The notes beneath the pieces are model-generated. The model was not told where the DNA came from. It saw nothing but the letters and a program-made list of their open reading frames with translations, and made no database searches. 12,695 nucleotides of DNA from Treponema sp. GTDB taxonomy: Bacteria > Spirochaetota > Spirochaetia > Treponematales > Breznakiellaceae. Below are positions 1 to 5,962 of the stretch, one piece after another; position 1 is the stretch's first letter, and each line of letters begins with the position of its first letter. The DNA lies in contig WQWD01000038.1 of the NCBI GenBank assembly GCA_009785545.1, positions 1 through 12,695 on the forward strand, written 5' to 3'. Position numbers and translations under genes: made by a program.

Positions 1-126
1 TCCGCAAAACGCCGTTCGGGCTTCGCCCTCTGCGGCATTTTGCTCCACCACATTTTGCCTGCCCTGCAAAACCTACGGTTTCGCTTATTCGGGCAGGCAA
101 AACGTCGCCAACCTTAAACGTTAACC
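1..126 (+). other. attC recombination site, 3' part (integron)
   Basis: This is the right-hand part of an integron attC site; its left end lies outside the window. The visible L'-like box at 103-115 (CGTCGCCAACCTT) is followed by ACGTT and the core GTTAACC at 120-126, where recombination would occur between G120 and T121. Inside the site is a perfect 12-bp inverted repeat (53-64 with 91-102, TTTTGCCTGCCC). A CTCCACCACA motif near 43-52 recurs as CTCCGCCACA in the two downstream sites. The boundary is supported because GTTAACC is complementary to the start of the next attC at 1048-1054. The GTT core and folded structure are known features of the attC family; activity is inferred. Confidence 0.7.
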
Positions 127-237
127 GAAATAAAAACCTAGAAATTTCTGGGAAAAAGTATGTGCCACCATCCGTGGCGGCACGGTTAAAGTTTTCTGGA
201 AATAATAGTTTTTATATATTTTTTTAGGAGGCAGTTT

Positions 238-945
238 ATGAAAAAAACTGTATTTTTAGGCTTGCTGGTAATTTTATTGGCATTTGGTTTTATTGGTTGT
301 GACAATGGAAATGGAACAACAACTTATACAGTAAGCATTGGTACATTAACAAACGGATCAATTTCAGCAAACCCGATAAGAGGTGTTGAAGGTACAGAAA
401 TTACTTTAACCATAGTTCCAGATAGTGGTTATCGTTTAAAATCGAACACTCTAAGGTTTGGTACAACTGCTATTAACGAAGAAACATTAAAATTCAATCT
501 TCCCGCTGAAAATGTAATTGTTACAGCAGAATTTGAATTGATACAAATAAGCAACGAACCTAAAAAGATTATAATTACTGGTCTTACAGGAAAAAGCGGC
601 GAGGCCGTTGTTGGATTATTTGATAGCTTTTACGATGAAGGACCTATTGCATCTGGACGCGGAACAATTTTTAATGACTCTGTTACAATAGAATTATTAA
701 CAGGTGATATTTTTGGAGTTACCGGCGATGAGTGGACAGGTCATGGCGAATTCCGCATTATACTTGGGGCAGGTACCGAAGAGTATATGTTTACAAATGG
801 GTATACATTTGAAGAACTTGAGATTTTTACAGATGGAGATTTTGATAATGCTCCAAGATTCAACATTGTTGTCACAATCTCGGAAATTGATTTTGCAAAA
901 TTTCAATTAGGGGATTTTGACTCGGACGGACAACCTATGCCATAA
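238..945 (+). CDS. putative lipoprotein with divergent InlB-like repeat
   Basis: The 235-aa product begins with a lipoprotein signal: basic MKK, a hydrophobic stretch at residues 5-20 and a lipobox ending FIGC, with Cys21 as the lipidated residue. A short polar linker follows, then one divergent InlB B-repeat-like domain at about residues 30-100, recognisable by the pattern G-S-I-S-A-N-P, V-E-G-T-E-I-T-L and P-D-S-G-Y, ending in AEFE. Such domains are common in surface lipoproteins of gut and oral treponemes. Residues 105-235 look beta-rich and I do not recognise them. The start is fixed by a strong Shine-Dalgarno, AGGAGG at 226-231, seven bases before ATG. The gene sits alone in an integron cassette. 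After the stop, another frame (951-995) reads YAFDFDSGGVAINP and stops, which may be a lost C-terminus. The function is unknown, with surface exposure inferred. Confidence 0.85.
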   Translation: MKKTVFLGLLVILLAFGFIGCDNGNGTTTYTVSIGTLTNGSISANPIRGVEGTEITLTIVPDSGYRLKSNTLRFGTTAINEETLKFNLPAENVIVTAEFELIQISNEPKKIIITGLTGKSGEAVVGLFDSFYDEGPIASGRGTIFNDSVTIELLTGDIFGVTGDEWTGHGEFRIILGAGTEEYMFTNGYTFEELEIFTDGDFDNAPRFNIVVTISEIDFAKFQLGDFDSDGQPMP

Positions 946-1004
946 GGTTATATGCTTTTGATTTTGACAGTGGTGGTGTTGCAATAAACCCGTAAATAAT
1001 TAGC

Positions 1005-1026
1005 CCGCCCGCGTCCATGCGGGCGG
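1005..1026 (+). terminator. possible terminator hairpin after lipoprotein gene
   Basis: A perfect 8-bp GC-only stem (CCGCCCGC at 1005-1012 with GCGGGCGG at 1019-1026) with a 6-nt loop lies 59 nt after the stop codon. A T run comes only about 10 nt later (1038-1042), so this is not a textbook intrinsic terminator. It could equally be a structural part of the cassette end. Confidence 0.35.
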
Positions 1027-1047
1027 CTTCGTAGCGGTTTTTACTTC

Positions 1048-1204
1048 GGTTAACAAACAGTATACGCTCCGGCGGCTATTCGCCGCCTCCGGGCTACGTT
1101 TTTTGCTAGGTCAGTCGCTTCGCTCGTTCCCACGCAAAAAACTCCGCCACATTGGGTTCGCCCCCGTTGGGCTCACCAAACGTCGTATACTTAGAACGTT
1201 ATGT
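1048..1204 (+). other. attC recombination site of cassette 1 (complete)
   Basis: The site begins with R'' GGTTAAC (1048-1054), complementary to GTTAACC at 120-126, and ends with the next core GTTATGT (1198-1204). The L''/L' pair is perfect: AGTATACG at 1059-1066 with CGTATACT at 1184-1191. Inside are GTTTTTTGC (1098-1106) pairing with GCAAAAAAC (1134-1142), and GGCGG/CCGCC hairpins. The flanks GGGCTACG and CTCCGCCACA recur in the next site. Length is 157 nt, long for attC but within the known range. Box order, complementarity and gene orientation fit an integron attC. No integrase gene is in the window. Confidence 0.75.
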
Positions 1205-1263
1205 GCAATAGGGGCTCAAATTGAATGTTTGTTTGTGTGAAAAATGATACAGCATGGAAACTA

Positions 1264-1293
1264 TTGACAAAATTAAAAATAAAGGTTTATCAT
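1264..1293 (+). promoter_or_regulatory. candidate sigma-70-type promoter in cassette 2
   Basis: TTGACA (1264-1269, full match to the -35 consensus) is separated by 18 nt from TATCAT (1288-1293, five of six matches to TATAAT). Transcription would start near 1300, about 78 nt before the GTG of the 127-aa gene. Cassettes usually lack their own promoter, so this one may be expressed wherever it sits. The AT-rich context raises the chance of a coincidental match. Confidence 0.45.
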
Positions 1294-1377
1294 TGAAAAA
1301 TATTTCAGAGTCATAATTGTTATGCCAAAATATCGACATAGCAAAATATGTCTGACTTTATTAACAGGGGTAATTAG

Positions 1378-1761
1378 GTGATTAACAATAAATTGATTGA
1401 AATTGATAATTATTTATCAAATCCACATTTTTTTGATTTTCTTAAATCATTAGAGATTGATAATGCTTTAGATTTGAGAGATGAGTCTGAATTTGATGAT
1501 TGCTGGATGAATGAATTTAATTCACTAAAAAATGAAGTTTTTCAGGCTGATGATATTAAGTTTATAGACTCTTTGCGAGAGAAGGCGTTCAAAAATTCAT
1601 ATCCAGCAACAGGAGGTTCTGAATTATCAGCATACATATCTGATGATATAGAGATAATTGCCAAGAGTTTTGTTGCTGGAAAGGAAAATAGTTGGGCAAT
1701 AACCTATCTGTGGTCATCTTACAAGAATGGACGATTTCCTAATTGTGTTGAAAATGGATAA
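1378..1761 (+). CDS. unknown 127-aa cassette protein
   Basis: I do not recognise this protein. It is small, acidic and probably cytoplasmic, with no signal peptide or membrane segment. Runs such as NALDLRDESEFDDCWMNEF suggest mainly helical structure, and a Gly/Ser/Ala-rich turn (PATGGSELSAYISDD, about residues 76-90) sits in the C-terminal half, with aromatic positions (SWAITYLW) after it. The start is GTG at 1378, chosen because AGGGG lies 7 nt upstream at 1366-1370 and the nearest upstream ATG frame stops first. It is the only gene of an integron cassette. Cassettes often encode toxin-antitoxin, immunity or stress proteins, but nothing in the sequence selects among these. The last codons run close to a GGGG-TACG-CCCC hairpin (1791-1802). 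Confidence 0.75.
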   Translation: MINNKLIEIDNYLSNPHFFDFLKSLEIDNALDLRDESEFDDCWMNEFNSLKNEVFQADDIKFIDSLREKAFKNSYPATGGSELSAYISDDIEIIAKSFVAGKENSWAITYLWSSYKNGRFPNCVENG

Positions 1762-1808
1762 CATTTATTCAAAAATTAAGAAAAAATAATGGGGTACGCC
1801 CCTACTGC

Positions 1809-2091
1809 ACATAACAAACGGTAACTGCTCCCTCCCTTTCGGTCGGTCGGGCTACGAAAAATTGCAGTCGGGCGTTGCCCTTTGTGCAATTTTTCTCCGC
1901 CACAGAGTAAAACAACTTGTGTTTGTCTGTTATCCCTTGTGTCTACCTGTTATAAGTATACACTACATAAGGAATTAGTCAATACCTCTTGTGTTTATTT
2001 GTGCTTGGTTGTTATTCCTTGTTATCATAAGTTAGATTATATTGCTGTCATAACTGCTGTCAATTTGTTGTAGTTGCACCTAACGTTTTAC
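1809..2091 (+). other. attC-like site of cassette 2, expanded or interrupted
   Basis: The left half is clear: R'' ACATAAC (1809-1815), complementary to GTTATGT at 1198-1204, then AACAAACGG and an L'' candidate GGTAACTGC (1820-1828). AAAAATTGCA (1857-1866) pairs with TGCAATTTTT (1885-1894), flanked by GGGCTACG and CTCCGCCACA as in the previous site. The right half should follow at once, but about 170 nt of T-rich sequence intervene before GTAGTTGCACCTAACGTTTTAC. There GTAGTTGCACC matches the expected L' (GCAGTTACC) with one mismatch and a 2-nt bulge, and GTTTTAC (2085-2091) is a plausible core. The insert repeats CTTGTG at 1916, 1936 and 1988 and CCTTGT at 1935 and 2017. Confidence 0.5.
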
Positions 2092-2544
2092 GAAAACATG
2101 AAAAAATCACATCACAGACTATAAAATAAATACCTTCCAGAAGGCACGCAGAAGCCCGTAAAACAATCCAAACACCAATTGCCGTATCATTCCACCCTTA
2201 GCACTTCCAAAGCCCTCTGCAAGCCGTTTTTCGCTTTTCTAATAGTGTCGTATAACATATTTTGCTCCTTTGTTAAAATAATCGCCAAAAATGACAAGGG
2301 CAGGTTATTCATCTTGCCCCTCGCCGCCGCCTCCCACTTTTATTTTCGTGCAAGAATTATTCATCTCGACCCACCCGCCCGGCTGCGGCGAGGGGAGCAC
2401 GTTCTCGGTTAAAGTGGCTGGTTAATTCTTGGCGGCAAGTATTCAAGAAGTAAAAATTGTTCCGCTCCGCTTCGCTCCACTACACAATTTTTCCAAGAGA
2501 AGCAGCCCTTTTTGCGTTGCAGTTATTCAAGGGCAAACAAACAT

Positions 2545-2610
2545 TTTTTTCTTGGCGTCCTGCCAAGAAAAAAGGAAAATGGGTGCTAATCCATCACGCA
2601 CCCATTTTCC
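2545..2610. repeat. two back-to-back perfect hairpins
   Basis: The first hairpin has a 12-bp perfect stem (TTTTTTCTTGGC at 2545-2556 with 2562-2573) and a 5-nt loop. The second begins on the very next base and has a 13-bp perfect stem (GGAAAATGGGTGC at 2574-2586 with 2598-2610) and an 11-nt loop. On both strands the GC part of the first stem is followed by A rather than T, so it does not look like an intrinsic terminator. The pair looks like a repeat-element core. Confidence 0.7.
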
Positions 2611-2806
2611 AGTTATCTCTCAGGGTGTAAAACAAAAGCAACACAAAAACCCCTGCACCCCGCCCCTCGCCATAAAAGTGTTTATTTGCATTTTGAAACC
2701 AGTGGGATCTACTGGCTTTCCATCAAGCAAAGCGTTATACGCTACGGCGAAACAGCGGATTTTCAAATTATCGTTCATGTAAGCAATCAATCGCAAAGAC
2801 CCAACA

Positions 2807-2936
2807 GCACATATCCGACGGTATGCGGTTCGGTCGGCTTCGCCGCCCTCTCCTACATTCCAGCCTGCAATCATTCAAAAATAAAAGTGTTAATCCAAAA
2901 AGCAGGCTGGAACGTCGCATACCTTGCGGATATGCG
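2807..2936 (+). repeat. degenerate attC-like inverted repeat
   Basis: Three arm pairs are nested: CATATCCG (2810-2817) with CGGATATG (2927-2934), GGTATGCG (2820-2827) with CGCATACC (2916-2923), and TTCCAGCCTGC (2858-2868) with GCAGGCTGGAA (2902-2912). The left end, GCACATATCCGACGG, aligns to the cassette-2 attC start GCACATAACAAACGG. The right end, AACGTCGCATACCTT, matches the AACGTCGTATACTTA end of the attC at 1048-1204. The essential AAC/GTT core is replaced by CCG/CGG, still paired. It is either a dead attC that has kept its fold or a related mobile repeat. Confidence 0.5.
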
Positions 2937-3055
2937 CCATTGGGCAAACAAAAAAAATGAAAAGTTTATCGGCAAAAGAAAATCCGCTGTTTCGCCTAAG
3001 CCCCCCGATATTCGCCCACCGCTGACGTAGTGATAGTCGTCTCCCCAATTCCGTC

Positions 3056-3280
3056 TTTGCATACATTCTCGGTAATGATGTGAACCGATGGCTCTCGCCC
3101 CGCCACGGACTCAAAAAATAAAAAGCAAAACCGCTTGATGATAATATCTTGAACGTGAAGCGAGAGCCGCATTTATGCGGCGTTATAAATAAATTTCCTT
3201 ACGCTCGCCGACCGCAGGGAGATATAGCAGCCGTCAGTCTTTGGCGGGGCAAAATGTAGCTTGCCGATAATGTATGCAAA
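3056..3280. repeat. nested inverted-repeat unit, 225 bp
   Basis: Outer arms TTTGCATACATT (3056-3067) and AATGTATGCAAA (3269-3280) are a perfect 12-bp inverted repeat. Nested inside are GCCCCGCCA (3097-3105) with TGGCGGGGC (3242-3250). GGCTCTCGC (3090-3098) pairs with GCGAGAGCC (3160-3168) as a competing pairing, followed by the small hairpin CCGCA-TTTA-TGCGG (3167-3180). There is no gene inside. The layout resembles a miniature inverted-repeat element or another attC-like fold, but the ends carry no recognisable core or target duplication. Confidence 0.45.
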
Positions 3281-3293
3281 ATTCGGTAAAGTC

Positions 3294-3468
3294 CTATATA
3301 ATATTTATAATATTATAGATTTCCTTTTTTTCATGACATAAGATACATAGAAAAAAAGTATATAACAAATATGAATTTGTAATAACAGGCAAGCACGGGA
3401 AAACACAAGTATTTTGTGTAGCATAATTTCAAATTATGATACATTTATGCTGCATTGATGATACATTC
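3294..3468. repeat. AT-rich palindromes and repeated ATGATACATT
   Basis: This AT-rich stretch contains ATAATATT-TAT-AATATTAT (3298-3316), the near-continuous palindrome CATAATTT-C-AAATTATG (3422-3438), and AGCATAA (3420-3426) pairing with TTATGCT (3445-3451). ATGATACATT occurs twice as a direct repeat (3436-3445 and 3458-3467). Such a combination can mark an origin, an attachment site or regulator binding sites. Nothing here chooses between them. Confidence 0.4.
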
Positions 3469-3691
3469 CGAGAAATATTTTTATATCAGGGAGTGTGTGC
3501 GTTCGCTTTCAGCGTTCAAAAATTGCCATTTTTTGCAAGAATAAAAATAAATCAATGTCAAAAATGAAAAACATCATTTTTCAAGGGGAAAATAATAACA
3601 ACCATAAACAACAGAACACACTTTTTTCAAAGATATTTTATCTGTTATGCTGTTTTGCAGACCCAACCCAATGGGGGCAAGGGGGACGCCC

Positions 3692-5077
3692 CTACGCTTT
3701 CAAAACAACACCCAACCAGTACCGCCCGTCAGCATTACGCTTTTGAGTTAAACCAATTTCTTTTAACCGCAAACCTAAAAAACGCTCGCTTACAGCGTGT
3801 TCGTTATGCTCAACACACCAATCTTGATAACATTTAAAAAATTCTCTCGCCTTTATCTGTCCGTCAGGTTTCAAAATACATTGTTCTTTGATAAAGTTTC
3901 CGATAACATCCATTTCCCCTCTATACTCATCAGTAGCGTCAGTGATAATATTTGGAGTATTCAAACCTTCATTACACCAGCGGACAGCACCCTCGATAAT
4001 CCAATTCAAGATACCAGAGCTTTCTTGTAACAGTTTTTTTTCAAGGTGTTTATCCTGTTTTTCTTCTGGAATTCTTGTCGTAAAAGGAATAAGTTTAATT
4101 CTCCGCCAGATACCGTAATCAGTACCCTTAATAACAGGTTTATGATTAGAAGCCATAAAAATCTTAAACGTAGGAATAAAATTAAAAAATTCTCCGTATA
4201 AAAATCGTGCAGTCATACGGTCGTTTCCAGTTATTTGTTTTATCAGCGGTTCTGATAACCTTCTGCCCTGTTCGGCTTCCGTAGTAGTAACAAACCGAGT
4301 ACCTCTCAAACGTGCAATATCATTGCCAATCTGATCGCCGTTCCGTTTCATAAAAGTTTCCGTAGGCGTAGCAATCGAATAATCACCAAGCAAAGACATA
4401 ATTGTATTTAAAAACGTACTCTTGCCATTAGCCCCTGTGCCGTAGAGAATAAACATGGACTGTTCAGAAGTATCGCCTGTAACAGCCCACTCGGCAGCAG
4501 TTTGAATATAACGTATCAATTCATTATCAAAATTCATAATCTCCATTATAAATTTCTTCCAAACAGGACAATCAGCGTTTTTATCATATTCGACATTAGC
4601 AATTTTTGTTATAAAATCTTCCTGTTTATGTTCTTGTAATAGTCCAGTCTGCAAATCTACAGTTCCGTTTTTAACATTCAAGTGCCAGGGATTAGTGTCA
4701 AGGTTATCAGTTTTTACATTTAATTCAGGTATCCAGCTTGCCGCTTCTATAAACGCTTTTCTGCGTCTTACCGCCTCACTCTGCATGGCGTATTTTTCAA
4801 TTTCAATACGTTCTCTAAAATCCGCAGTCTTTAACAATTCCGCATAAATACCGCGTACCATTTTTAAACCCTTATCATGTATTTGATAACCCTCATCAAG
4901 TTCCCACTGTTTTCCGTTCCAGACAAGCCATTTTTTCCACAGCGCATTATAACGTATATCTTTCCCATACTCCGTCATCAGACGATATGCGTTAGTAGTA
5001 TCAGTAAATTGAATAAGACCGCTTTGTAATTGTTGCAGCCGCAAATAAACACATTCATCTGTTAGCTGTTCCTTCAT
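3692..5077 (-). CDS. phage D5/P4-family DNA helicase (primase C-terminal type)
   Basis: This 461-aa protein is a superfamily 3-type ATPase of the phage/plasmid primase P4 C-terminal family, which unwinds DNA at phage or plasmid origins as a ring. Residues 40-190 match the D5 N-terminal type region. The Walker A motif GTGANGKST is at 213-221, a Walker B-like acidic segment (RFVTTTEAEQ) at 261-270, a sensor-1-like segment (KIFMASNHKP) at 305-314 and a likely arginine finger in GIWRRIKLIPF at 322-332. A C-terminal winged-helix-like region follows. The primase domain of full-length relatives (often 700 aa or more) is absent, so priming must come from elsewhere. The start is supported by AAGGAG (5084-5089) six bases upstream. 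The gene is last in the minus-strand block, behind 165 nt of strong hairpins, which suggests separate control. Its final codons overlap a GC-rich repeat-like sequence (CAAGGGGGACGCCCCTACG on +). Confidence 0.9.
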   Translation of the reverse strand: MKEQLTDECVYLRLQQLQSGLIQFTDTTNAYRLMTEYGKDIRYNALWKKWLVWNGKQWELDEGYQIHDKGLKMVRGIYAELLKTADFRERIEIEKYAMQSEAVRRRKAFIEAASWIPELNVKTDNLDTNPWHLNVKNGTVDLQTGLLQEHKQEDFITKIANVEYDKNADCPVWKKFIMEIMNFDNELIRYIQTAAEWAVTGDTSEQSMFILYGTGANGKSTFLNTIMSLLGDYSIATPTETFMKRNGDQIGNDIARLRGTRFVTTTEAEQGRRLSEPLIKQITGNDRMTARFLYGEFFNFIPTFKIFMASNHKPVIKGTDYGIWRRIKLIPFTTRIPEEKQDKHLEKKLLQESSGILNWIIEGAVRWCNEGLNTPNIITDATDEYRGEMDVIGNFIKEQCILKPDGQIKAREFFKCYQDWCVEHNEHAVSERFLGLRLKEIGLTQKRNADGRYWLGVVLKA

Positions 5078-5110
5078 CCGAAACTCCTTATTTTATAGTC
5101 CTTTAATTTT

Positions 5111-5249
5111 ACTTATTGTACAAGGAATTGATTAATTCCTTGTACAATAAGTATTTACAATCGGAAATAGTCAATTAATAAAATTAATTGACTATAGTTT
5201 GCGTGAGCAAACAATATAATCGGAATTCTTGACTTGTAAAAGTCAAGAA
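5111..5249 (-). promoter_or_regulatory. cluster of four hairpins before helicase gene
   Basis: Reading down the minus strand from the unknown 113-aa gene there are stems at 5226-5249 (10 bp, overlapping that gene's stop), 5197-5212 (GTTTGC-GTGA-GCAAAC), 5167-5195 (12 bp, loop 5 nt) and 5111-5152 (19 bp perfect, loop 4 nt). The octamer AATCGGAA abuts the base of two of them exactly, at 5159-5166 and 5218-5225. The stems are AT-rich and lack a clean T tail, so they may be operators, transcript processing sites or a replication origin rather than plain terminators. Confidence 0.55.
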
Positions 5250-5584
5250 AAACCTCCATTTGCTAAAACAGCGGCATACATCTTGTAACGAAACCTGACC
5301 AGGTCAAAAGCATTTTCTTTTGTTCCCTGCGGCAATTCCGCTTCGCACCGTAAATAAGTTTGATACAGCAAAGTCAAAGAACCAATTTTTTTCTTGTATT
5401 CATTATTCAAAAAATAACTGACACCACGATACTCGTCATCAGGCATATCAAGTTTTTTACACCTGTACCACAAAATTAAATCATTAGCCCATTCGGTTTC
5501 ATGTGATGTAAAGTTTTCAAGTATTCTTTGTTGTTTGAGAATTTTATCTTGGTATTTTTCCTCAACAGTTTTTCTTTTACCCAT
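5243..5584 (-). CDS. unknown 113-aa phage protein
   Basis: I do not recognise this protein. It is rich in Lys, Glu, Tyr and Leu, predicted largely helical and soluble, with no signal or membrane segment. The N-terminus (residues 1-25) is highly charged and could be a short coiled coil; the middle contains WANDLILWYRCKKLDMPDDE. The start is well supported by GGAGGAGGG a few bases before ATG. It lies between the BppU-like gene and the helicase, preceded by a 14-bp hairpin and followed by a hairpin overlapping its stop. Position beside the helicase hints at replication or regulation, but that is inference only. Confidence 0.75.
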   Translation of the reverse strand: MGKRKTVEEKYQDKILKQQRILENFTSHETEWANDLILWYRCKKLDMPDDEYRGVSYFLNNEYKKKIGSLTLLYQTYLRCEAELPQGTKENAFDLVRFRYKMYAAVLANGGFS

Positions 5585-5616
5585 AACCCTCCTCCGCCAT
5601 GATAAGCAAACTCCAA

Positions 5617-5650
5617 GCTAAAAAATCAACAAGGATGTTGATTTTTTAGC
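5617..5650 (-). terminator. terminator-like hairpin after BppU-like gene
   Basis: A perfect 14-bp stem (GCTAAAAAATCAAC at 5617-5630 with 5637-5650) with a 6-nt loop begins in the last codons of the 96-aa gene. In both directions the stem core is preceded by an A run and followed by a T run, the form of a bidirectional intrinsic terminator. A near-copy of the module lies at 7478-7511. On the minus strand both are followed by TGGAGTTT and then CATGGCGGAG before the next start codon. Confidence 0.5.
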
Positions 5651-5936
5651 AGCCCTCATTCCAAATAAACACCTTTGCCGTTTCACCAGCGGCAGAACGC
5701 CCGTCAGCGAAAGTAACAAAAGCCCAAAACGACCACCAGCCCGATAAATCTATTTCTCCCTCAATACATTCATGAAAAATAACACCATTTGCAACATCAC
5801 CAACGGCAGCAGAAAATTCCCCGGCCTTGCCATTCGGCTTTCTATACCTGATAACCGCACTCAATACACCTTCCAAATCCACAAAAGTCCTGAGCGTTAT
5901 CCGCAACGCCGACTGCCCTTTAAATACTTTATTCAT
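5646..5936 (-). CDS. small BppU-like baseplate/fibre protein
   Basis: The 96-aa product looks like a single beta-sandwich domain. It opens with FKGQSALRITLRTFVDLEG, has a central VIRYRKPNG segment and ends with SGWWSFWAFVTFADGRSAAGETAKVFIW. This alternation resembles the N-terminal region of BppU-type baseplate upper proteins, which attach receptor-binding modules to phage tails. The match is by eye and moderate. It follows the 489-aa structural gene by 26 nt, with only a weak AAAAGG before its ATG, suggesting coupled expression. The next gene is separated by a terminator-like hairpin. It may dock fibres to the tail; a small Ig-like decoration protein is the alternative. Confidence 0.75.
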   Translation of the reverse strand: MNKVFKGQSALRITLRTFVDLEGVLSAVIRYRKPNGKAGEFSAAVGDVANGVIFHECIEGEIDLSGWWSFWAFVTFADGRSAAGETAKVFIWNEGC

Positions 5937-5962
5937 TTTTTTTACCTTTTCTTTCTTTTCGG

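Larger units (their letters stand above)
121..1198 (+). mobile_element. integron gene cassette 1 (lipoprotein cassette)
   Basis: The cassette runs from the crossover point in one attC core (G120/T121) to that in the next (G1198/T1199). Positions 120-138 are the reverse complement of 1036-1054 with one mismatch in 19 nt, so the circular form would rebuild a complete attC stem. The only gene is the lipoprotein at 238-945, in the usual orientation with attC downstream. The 110-nt leader has an imperfect hairpin (153-174, GTGCCACC pairing with GGCGGCAC with one mismatch) and no promoter I would defend. Confidence 0.65.
1199..2085 (+). mobile_element. integron gene cassette 2
   Basis: The cassette runs from the crossover point at G1198/T1199 to the proposed one at G2085/T2086. 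Its first bases (1198-1215) are complementary to 1798-1815 at 17 of 18 positions, the mismatch again being A against C at position 11. It carries one 127-aa gene (1378-1761) with a promoter-like sequence in the leader. The left end is firm; the right end is less certain because the attC of this cassette is interrupted. Confidence 0.55.
2092..3691. other. gene-poor stretch rich in inverted repeats
   Basis: About 1.6 kb separates the last cassette-like site from the end of the prophage block. I find no convincing gene on either strand: the open frames are short, lack good Shine-Dalgarno sequences, overlap each other on both strands, and give Cys- and Arg-rich peptides typical of non-coding DNA. 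The stretch does contain many perfect inverted repeats, listed separately. It may be decayed cassettes or a chain of miniature repeat elements. A phage attachment site could lie at its right end, but no flanking direct repeat is visible inside the window. Confidence 0.6.

Noticed and set aside
1254..1316. A 20-codon frame in the leader of cassette 2 (METIDKIKNKG...)
   Set aside because: It has no Shine-Dalgarno and overlaps the promoter-like sequence; too short to support.
2085..2164. A very short third cassette, because GTTTTACG (2085-2092) is complementary to CGTAAAAC (2157-2164)
   Set aside because: Only 8 nt pair, GTTTTACG also pairs with its own neighbour AAAAC, no L boxes follow, and no 11th-position pattern is present.
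2429..2782. Open frame of 117 codons on the plus strand
   Set aside because: It runs through both back-to-back hairpins, has no good ribosome site and no protein-like pattern.
2620..2874. Open frame of 84 codons on the minus strand across the attC-like repeat
   Set aside because: It reads through a perfect inverted repeat, has no convincing Shine-Dalgarno and is Cys- and Arg-rich; more likely repeat DNA than a gene.
3680..3693. Terminator directly after the helicase gene
   Set aside because: The AGGGG/CCCCT stem is only 5 bp and overlaps the stop codon, with no T run after it on the minus strand.
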